Source: Paracyclopina nana
Taxonomy: Eukaryota; Arthropoda; Copepoda; Cyclopoida; Cyclopettidae
Reading direction: 5' to 3'
Length of the DNA stretch: 64,000 bases
Assembly (NCBI GenBank): GCA_019096065.1
Contig: JAGUCH010000001.1
Coordinates: 10,664,001 to 10,728,000 of the forward strand
Shown: in pieces, positions 57,421 through 64,000 of the stretch
How the letters are laid out: every line of letters starts with the position of its first letter
How positions within the stretch are numbered: the first letter of the stretch is position 1
Notes under the pieces: model-generated
The model's database searches: none
What the model was told of the DNA's origin: nothing
The model's input: the letters and a program-made list of their open reading frames with translations, nothing else
Position numbers and translations under genes: made by a program

Positions 57421-59793
57421 CAAGCACGAGATCAGCTCAGCTCAGTGTGCGGGTGATCATGGCATAAAAAATACGCCATGCATGATAAGAAAGTGCCACT
57501 TTGTGACAGTTTTTATCACAATTGAACGGCTTGCAACTCTGATCGCGGCTCAACTCACAATCAACAACCGAGCAGCGAGACAACGAGACGAAACACGAAA
57601 TTCTCGAAAATAGTGCTAACTGCTTAAAGTGACGGATTGATTCCGTCTCTTTTTTCAAGTAGTCCTAGATCTCAAATTTCCATATTTGTCTCCGGAATGC
57701 TGCCATTTGATTCAAACCTACTTCTCGAACCGACTTGAATTCCAACTACAAAATTGAATTCCAGAAAAGTTGAAAAAGGTAAGAAAACTAATTTGTCAAA
57801 GTGACCAGCGTCTCTCAATATTTTTGGAAAATTAGTTACAAGTGCACGTCCGTTAATTTAGTTAAGTCAAGCGATGAATGACAACTTCAATCTTGGCCAA
57901 AAAAGTCTCTTGGAACCCCTTTCCTTATACCCAATAGCTTACAACTGCCAAACATTTATGGTCTTTGATTTGGGCTCATTTTGACTCAGACAGAGCCTCA
58001 TAAACTGGGCTAAGATTCGATCTTTGCAGACTGAGAAAAATCTGTGGGCAATTACGGCAGCAAATGTGCCTCAAGATCCCGAAATCAAGCTCATTTTTTA
58101 GGTTGGTGCAGTATAGCCGCTTGAATTGCCTCAAAAGATGGTTGCATCTGTGGTAGTATACATATTGGATTTTGCACCAGAGAACACAAATAAATCTACA
58201 AGAGCCGATTGGGGGTGTCAAAGCCATGTTTGTTGCCTCCAAAGAAAAGCGAAAATGCCCTAGAAGTTGGCTTTCAATGATATCTCACAAAAAGCTGCCC
58301 TTTTTCTTTCTTTTTTCCACCAGTTTTTAAGCTTTTGCCATCTTTGACCCTAAACTCATTGGTAGAAATTAAATCAAGTGCAGATAGGCTTTTGACTAAG
58401 TACTTAATCCATAGCTACTTTTACTCATGGCATTAAAAAAAATAATCTCGTAGTTACTTGGCAACTTCTAATTGAGTAGTTACAATGCATTAACTCAAAA
58501 GTATAAGCTTGAAATTACGTATGTAGATGAAAATTGCAGTTTATGTAACCAGAAGAATGGCTTTTGGTCATGCATTGTAATACAAGCATACACCTCAACA
58601 TGGAAACATGAGAGTCACTTTTGCACAAAAGATACCATGATGATGATGATGACACAACTCAGCTGCTGCAGCATAATATGGAGGACTTAGCAGTGGTTCT
58701 TGCCTAATGTATCTCAAATCCTTTGCCATTATCTCAATTGCCAGTGAGATAGTAATGGCACATGGATACAAGCTTCAAAACTCTAAAGCAAATATTAGCC
58801 CAACTGCACAATTGTGCAACTGAACGAAGGAATTTCGCCAAATGGCAATTGTCTGAATCAATGGAAGAATCTTTGTTTTGAATGAGTGTTTTTCATGCTC
58901 TACCCCTCGTTTGCTTTTCAAAAGGGACCAAAGTCAGTTTTCAGCTTCATGCTGGTGACCCAGATTTAACTGCTATGCTGCATACTTAGCCTTGATAACA
59001 TGCAGCTGGGCCTTCACACCCATATGAAGCCTGCTACGCCAAGAGACATTACATTGCCATAAAGCTAGCTACATATGAAATACACTTCATGTGGGGAAAC
59101 TGTTCTCTTTTTTTTACAAATGACCTTCACCACCTACTGTGCGATTTCTTTCACAGAGCTAAAAGGAAGTTGTGACAATGACGAACAATCTTGCCGAAAG
59201 TCAACAAAAAGTCCTTCTTCTGTCGTCGCTAAAAATGATGATTGTCGAAAAGCATCATCATCTACGTTGTTAGTCTTAGTGAAAATATTTCTGGCAGAGG
59301 CCAGAGGCCCAATTGTTGGTGTTGTGGGCACAAGTGACCTCACTTATGCATATGTGGTAGCATGGTGGAATCTCCCTAGACTTATTATGTTTATGCAACA
59401 GAGTGAAAGCAGCTACGTAGCATAGAAGCAGCTCTTTTAGGAACCATCTTCTAGGAATCCATGTGAGCTAGCCAACGACTGCTATCCCCAAGATTTATTG
59501 GTTTCAAGGCTAACTAGGAATGAGATTGACCACCAGAAGAGAATTTATGGGGTTTTGACCCGGGACTTCTCTATCTGAAAAAACGGAGACAGCATCAGCA
59601 GCATCCATTCTTTTTCTTCTTTGCCAAAATGTATTGTTTTCACCCGCCACTTTGGATTACCATCCATTAAACGGGCAACTCCAGCGCTGCTGACATCCAC
59701 AGCTGGAGAAGGCAATCATACGGTTTTTTCAACGCTGGGCCCGTCTCAGCCGAGCCGTTTAGCGCGATTTCCACGAGCTTTGAATATTGATGC

Positions 59794-59799
59794 TTTATT
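59794..59799 (-). terminator. AATAAA poly(A) signal (minus strand) after the downstream transmembrane exon
   Basis: TTTATT on the + strand is AATAAA on the minus strand, 95 nt after the TAA stop at 59896-59894. This supports the reading of 60110-59894 as a genuine terminal exon. Confidence 0.55.
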
Positions 59800-59893
59800 G
59801 CAGTTTGAGCTATAACTTGCAGGGGACGGGTGTAAATTTCGTGGCATGGCTGTGGTAGATGACAAAGGCCTTTTGTGAAAAGTGGTGGAAGAA

Positions 59894-60110
59894 TTATTGA
59901 GGTCCATTGGCCATCTTTGTCTGCTCTTCATCTTCGTTTCGAGCGGACTGTTCCTCGATGCTCTTTATCATTTTTTTCAACCTCCTATTTGTCTGGTGTT
60001 CCCACACGGCTATCGCCGCTGCTGCCACCGCGACGCATCCAGTAATTATCAGGCTTGTGGTGCTTGCAAGCTGGTAAGGTCCTTCTTCTTCATCTTGAGA
60101 TTCCTCTATC
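59894..60110 (-). CDS. Transmembrane terminal exon, likely alternative last exon of the Pvf-like gene
   Basis: From an acceptor (CAGTTGCAG, ending at 60111) the minus strand reads one base and then 71 codons to TAA. The peptide has an acidic stretch (IEESQDEEEGPYQ), a hydrophobic span of about 20 residues (TTSLIITGCVAVAAAAIAVW), a basic flank (EHQTNRRLKK) and an acidic tail ending KMANGPQ. That layout is a type I membrane anchor with a cytoplasmic tail. The single leading G fits exactly the two bases (GA) left by Pvf exon 3 at 62038, making Glu211 and a 282-residue isoform. No other upstream exon is visible between 60.1 and 61.8 kb. It could instead belong to a different gene with an unseen exon. 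An AATAAA follows 95 nt after the stop. Confidence 0.5.
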
Positions 60111-60726
60111 CTGCAACTGAAAAAGAGCTCCCTTTTTCAACGCTCCTTCTTGATTGATCTCTGCATTAAAAGCCACAAAGTGCTTGCAGAAGAGTAGTAC
60201 AACTTTGTGTAAAAAGCCTTACCAATCATCGGATTGCCACTGCTACATCAAGGGCTGCAAAAGTAGCCCTTCAAAGGCTGAAAAGTGCCTATTTAGTCGC
60301 GTCAATCTAGATGTTGTTTTTATTCCTTCTAGCAAACAGACTAACGTTAAGCTGGGAGCCATTTTCCTTAAGTGCTGGTGGTGCTAGCACGCGCGCTCGC
60401 GCTTTATGTCATCCAACCTTGATTTATTGGGTGATGTGTGTGTAAAACTACCAAGAGAAGGCAAAAAATATTCCACATCTGCGAATTAAAAAGCTCAGCC
60501 CTATATAGTATATGTAGAATGCGTATTAGAGTCGTCGCCGTTTATCGGAAACTAAAAAATGGTTGGCCGGCTTCCTTCAGGCTCTTTTCCCTTGTCTTTT
60601 TTTAATGGCTACATCAGATGTAGGATACTGGATGTGTGCATAACAAATGATGCAGCAGACACTGTATTTGATTAATAGAGCAAACTTAGGGCGAACAGTG
60701 ATCAGAGACGCGCGAAGGATAGAGAT

Positions 60727-61245
60727 GGTATATCTGTTGAAATCCGTGTCCGCAAAAATCCGTGCCGTTTTATTCCGTTCCGTTATATTCCATTCCGTTA
60801 TATTCCGTTCCGTAAAAATCCGTTCCGTAAAAATCCGTAAAAATAATCTCAGTTAAAACCATTCACTATATTTTGATCAAAGTTGTCTTTTAGTAGAAAT
60901 AATATTTTTTACTAGAAACAATCCTTGTTTCTGCTGAAAGTGTATGGTGGAGCCTGTAAAGAGACCAGCCATCTTGTTTGTCCAGTTAATTTTCCAAGTC
61001 CGGTAGCATGACAATAAAAGAGTTATGCTGCTGTTGCGCTCGCATCTTTTGATGATAGCTGATGCGCAATCACTGTAGCAACTTTCAGAATTGAACTCAA
61101 CAAACCTTCTAAAGAAAAAGACTACCCCAACAAACGGATTTTTACGGAACGGAATCTAACGGAACGGAATATAACGGAACGGAATATAACGAAACGGAAT
61201 ATAACGGCACGGATTTTTGCGGATACGGATTTGAACAGTACATTC
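60727..61245. mobile_element. Unclassified 8-bp-TSD TIR element, copy A (519 bp)
   Basis: The 8-bp duplication ATAGAGAT lies at 60719-60726 and 61246-61253. The left end is GGTATATCTGTTGAAATCCG and the right end CGGATTTGAACAGTACATTC. Each end carries about 110 bp of short repeats (CCGTTATATTCCGTT, AAAAATCCG) in opposite orientation, so the arms can fold back. The interior has no coding capacity. It shares its ends, but not its internal repeat motif, with the element at 53520-54600. Confidence 0.8.
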
Positions 61246-61786
61246 ATAGAGATGAGGAGGCTTTAATTGCTTTGCACGCTTTCAAAAGAGGTGGAAAATA
61301 TGCTGACCTTCATCAGGCTCTTTTCAATTTTCGACTTTCTCTTTCCATATAGCAATGCAGGCTGACTCTTCATCAGGCAAGCAGGAGGGAATGGGACAAA
61401 AGTTTGTAGATTAGCTACTTTTCGAGTAAGTATTCCATGTATTAGAAAGTTCCATTTTCCCATGTTGGAAGAAGTATCACACTTCACAACATCAAGGAAG
61501 AAACGGCCCAAAACTTTTTTTGCCTTTTTAAACTACTGGGTTTCCCAAGCTTACTCTTGGCTAAAACTCAGTGATGGCTATCATTTGGCTTTCCTGTGAT
61601 GATTATTATATTTGGCAGTGCATACCCATGAATGGGTTACAAGTATAGAGCCTGAGATTTGTCTTCACGTGATTCAATTATTCGTTAGCGGCCGTTTGCC
61701 TTAATCAAGAAGTGATGAAAGTATTTGCTTTCTAAAACGGAGTAAAACTTTGCATGCAGATGTAGCGCATGGTAAAGCTGAAGTGA

Positions 61787-63292
61787 TTAGTCGGTGTCAG
61801 GAGGGCGAAAAGCCTGCGTCTCTTCTCCACCTGGCGCATTTCTTCTACTCGAGTGTTGCTGCACTCGCCACAGCTTCAAGCCAAGGAGGATGACCGCAAA
61901 GATAGACAATAACAAGAGGATCGCGATGGGTGCCAAAACTTCCGCTCCAGCCAAATTGGTGAGCGTCTCCCCGATGCATCTTGACAATAATGTACGACAA
62001 TATACTATATAAGCCCAAAAGCGAATGCTCAACTTACTCGCAAGTGTCGTAAGCGTCGTAGATGAATCCAGTGGAACATTCCCGATATTCCTCCGGGTTG
62101 CAAAGGCATCTGCATGAAAGTTCGTCCCAAAACTTGCGTCCCTTACTTTGCCTCCAGCAGTTCATGCGATCCATTTCATTTTTGCAGCGACATTTGCACA
62201 TGAAGTCGTCAAACTCCTTTAAAAAATGTTCCTTTTTTCGGCATTTTTCGCCACTAAAAAAGGGCTATTGACTTACTTGATAGTCCGCGCAGGATGACTT
62301 TTCCACGGGGCAGCCGCAGTAGCAACTGGAGTGGTTTTGCATCTGGATCGTTGAGCAAATGAATCCGGATCCGTCTGAGCTTCGCAATAGGACCTGCAAG
62401 AAAAGAGAGGTCAGTGCGAGGAAGGTTGCGAGAAGGTGGTTCTAATCATCCGTTAAACGAGCGCAGCCAACTGGATTTGATGAACAGCTCCACATTGTTG
62501 GTTTTTTTGCCAAAAAATCGTGCAATCAACGTTGCCTCACTTTCTAGTAAGCCAAAATAAATAGCTTATTCCTCCACCCAAATCTGGTGGATAATAATTT
62601 TGAGCTACTTGTATGGCTTCCCTGACTTGGTCATCCGCGTTTGAATTCGATTGGAGGCGAAAGTCTGTTATGAGACCAGAAGGCCTCATTTGAACGCCTA
62701 AACGGAAATTAGTAAATACTTCTCACGTAGTTCTACGATCAAAATACCTGGATGATACTCCTAAAGATGTATGATATAACAGAGCTCTTACATAAACTCA
62801 TTCTCCAACTCTTTGATTAGGCATGAAAAATAGGCGAGCGTTGCGACATAATTTGAAGAGGAGGCTAATGGCTATTTAACCAAACATTAAGTGAGCAACT
62901 CATGAAGGTTTCCCGAAAAAATTGGTTTCGTAACACGTTCGCCGAGACTGCACTACCTCCAAGGTCCAGTTGGTGGTGGCCCCCGGGGTGGGCACGCAGG
63001 TGTGATGGACGTTGCCCTCGCTGCAGCTGCCGCTGCACACGCGCACCTCCACCTGGCTGGGGATGACGGCCACGAAGGCGGGGTCCGTCGGCTCGGGCAG
63101 CCTGACCATTTGGGGGCGTGGCTGGCAGGCGGGCGCGCGGTCCAGGATGTCGCCTACGAGGCACTGGTTTTGCATGGGGTCCTTCCGGCCCGCGTAGGGG
63201 TCTTTGTGCCCGTGGGGCGTGTTGGCGAGGTGCATGAGGACCAGGGCGGATATCGTGAACGCGGTGGTGGCGGCCATGGCCACCAGCATCAT
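61787..63292 (-). CDS. Pvf-like: PDGF/VEGF-related factor with C-terminal transmembrane segment (274 aa)
   Basis: Minus-strand exons are 63292-62957, 62393-62277, 62216-62038 and 61979-61787, with clean GT..AG introns and phases 0,0,2. There is an N-terminal hydrophobic segment (1-22). The cystine-knot growth-factor domain runs from ACQPRPQMVRL (Cys56) through VRVCSGSC (Cys86, Cys90) and HTCVPT (Cys99) to SSCYCGC (Cys136, 138, 140), with NWTLEVLLRSS between, as in VEGF/PDGF. A cysteine-rich region with CKCRC, CRCLC and GFIYDAYDTCEC resembles the C-terminal repeats of VEGF-C/D and arthropod Pvfs. Residues about 225-245 (VLAPIAILLLLSIFAVILLGL) form a transmembrane helix followed by a 29-residue tail ending PPDTD. 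Pvfs activate PVR receptor tyrosine kinases in blood-cell survival and migration. Exon 1 is very GC-rich. The positions of both VEGF interchain cysteines are Gln80 and Ser89. Confidence 0.85.
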
Positions 63293-63419
63293 GAGCTAGC
63301 GCGTTAAAGCGATCAGCTGAACGTACGGCGAACTGATAAGCCGGATCGTGACTCAACGTTACGCGAAGCAGCCTCAAAAGTGGAAAAGAACCTTCTTAGG
63401 GCTCGCGGATGATGCAATG

Positions 63420-63586
63420 CACGTGCGCACGTGTTGGAGGCCGTTGCCGGATGGACGCATGGATCGAGGCCGTGATGGAGAGGCCGCGCGTTTGAGGCGT
63501 GCGCCGTTTCTTCAAACATAACGCGCACGTGTTGAGGACATCTAACATCTCGAGACCGAAAAGACGAGCTGAGGTGGCCTCACGTG
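63420..63586. promoter_or_regulatory. Cluster of four CACGTG motifs upstream of the Pvf-like gene
   Basis: CACGTG occurs at 63420-63425, 63428-63433, 63526-63531 and 63581-63586, which is 128-294 bp upstream of the start codon on the minus strand. Each contains ACGTG, the core bound by HIF/ARNT-type bHLH-PAS factors. The flank is CpG-rich. A TCAGTT Initiator-like site is at 63336-63331. No TATA box was seen. Confidence 0.5.
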
Positions 63587-64000
63587 TTTCAACCCCATGG
63601 CTGCGATCGCTTGCCTCTCAACCAAACCGGTTCCCAATCTCGCGTTCGTACCCATTTTCGGGCTGGATAAGTCCAGTTGAGTGCGTTCGCGCGCGAGATC
63701 TATTACCTGCGCAATAGGGCTCAAGTGATGCGGAAAAAGCGTAGAGTACATCTTGGCCAAGATGATCTATAACATACTAGCTGAGCTTCACTTCTATGAG
63801 CTGTCGGACTATACTGTGGTACCCCGTCTGACGAAAAGAATTGAACACTGTGAATATTATCAATATTAACGATTTCATTTATTGCCAGAGTTTCACAGAA
63901 AACGCCAAAATAGAGAGCTTTTGAGAAGTAAAAAAAAAATCTCCAAACACTCACTTCATAACAAAACAGCCTTACTACACAAGAATGTCTCCAAACTTTA
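63587..64000. other. Upstream flank of the Pvf-like gene
   Basis: GC-rich up to about 63.7 kb, then AT-rich. No coding region is recognised. Confidence 0.4.

Larger units (their letters stand above)
52792..59793. other. Transposon-rich intergenic stretch
   Basis: Between Dpr copy B and the Pvf-like locus. It contains four TIR or foldback elements (53520-54600 with a nested hAT MITE, 55296-55687, 55818-56163) and decayed coding-like fragments at 56353-57420. From 57.5 to 59.8 kb I see no gene. A short ATG/GAT microsatellite occurs near 58640. Confidence 0.5.

Noticed and set aside
62865..63377. 170-codon minus-strand frame overlapping Pvf exon 1
   Set aside because: Shadow frame of GC-rich exon 1; the cystine-knot motifs and splice phases lie in the other frame.

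Overview
Eukaryotic nuclear DNA, almost certainly from an arthropod. The evidence is multi-exon genes with GT..AG introns, AATAAA polyadenylation signals, a TATA/Initiator promoter of arthropod type, two Dpr-family immunoglobulin genes, an ecdysteroid-kinase-like (CHK) fragment and a PDGF/VEGF-related factor. I cannot name the species. Many introns are tiny (54-76 nt), while the neural adhesion genes have introns of up to 13.6 kb. Most of the window is AT-rich, gene-poor sequence carrying many short non-autonomous DNA transposons.

Layout. 0-2.4 kb is a compact cluster: the 3' end of a CHK/ecdysteroid-kinase-like gene (+), a secreted double-rhodanese protein (+) and a convergent MORN-repeat protein (-) whose stop codon and poly(A) signal interlock with those of the rhodanese gene. 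6.0-7.1 kb holds one GC-rich, TATA-driven gene (+) for a secreted four-cysteine protein with a furin site. 7.1-19.7 kb is nearly gene-free; it contains a 19-bp minisatellite enclosed by 35-bp inverted repeats and a long hairpin beside it. 19.7-34.6 kb is a five-exon Dpr gene (+). 35.5-52.8 kb is a second, convergent Dpr gene (-) with the same exon phases, so the two are an inverted duplicate pair. 53-61.3 kb is transposon-rich. 59.8-63.3 kb is a minus-strand PDGF/VEGF-like (Pvf) gene whose 3' exons encode transmembrane tails. A second, phase-compatible transmembrane terminal exon about 1.9 kb downstream suggests alternative membrane-anchored isoforms. The upstream flank of Pvf carries four CACGTG motifs.

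How the genes relate. The genes do not form one pathway. The Dpr pair would provide cell-surface recognition in neurons, and the Pvf-like ligand would signal to PVR-type receptor tyrosine kinases. The small genes at the left are housekeeping or metabolic.

Mobile elements. By target-site duplications (TSDs) and terminal inverted repeats (TIRs) I can define a PIF/Harbinger-like, a Transib-like and a hAT-like MITE. There are also two copies of one unclassified 8-bp-TSD family (one with the hAT MITE nested inside) and several foldback hairpins.
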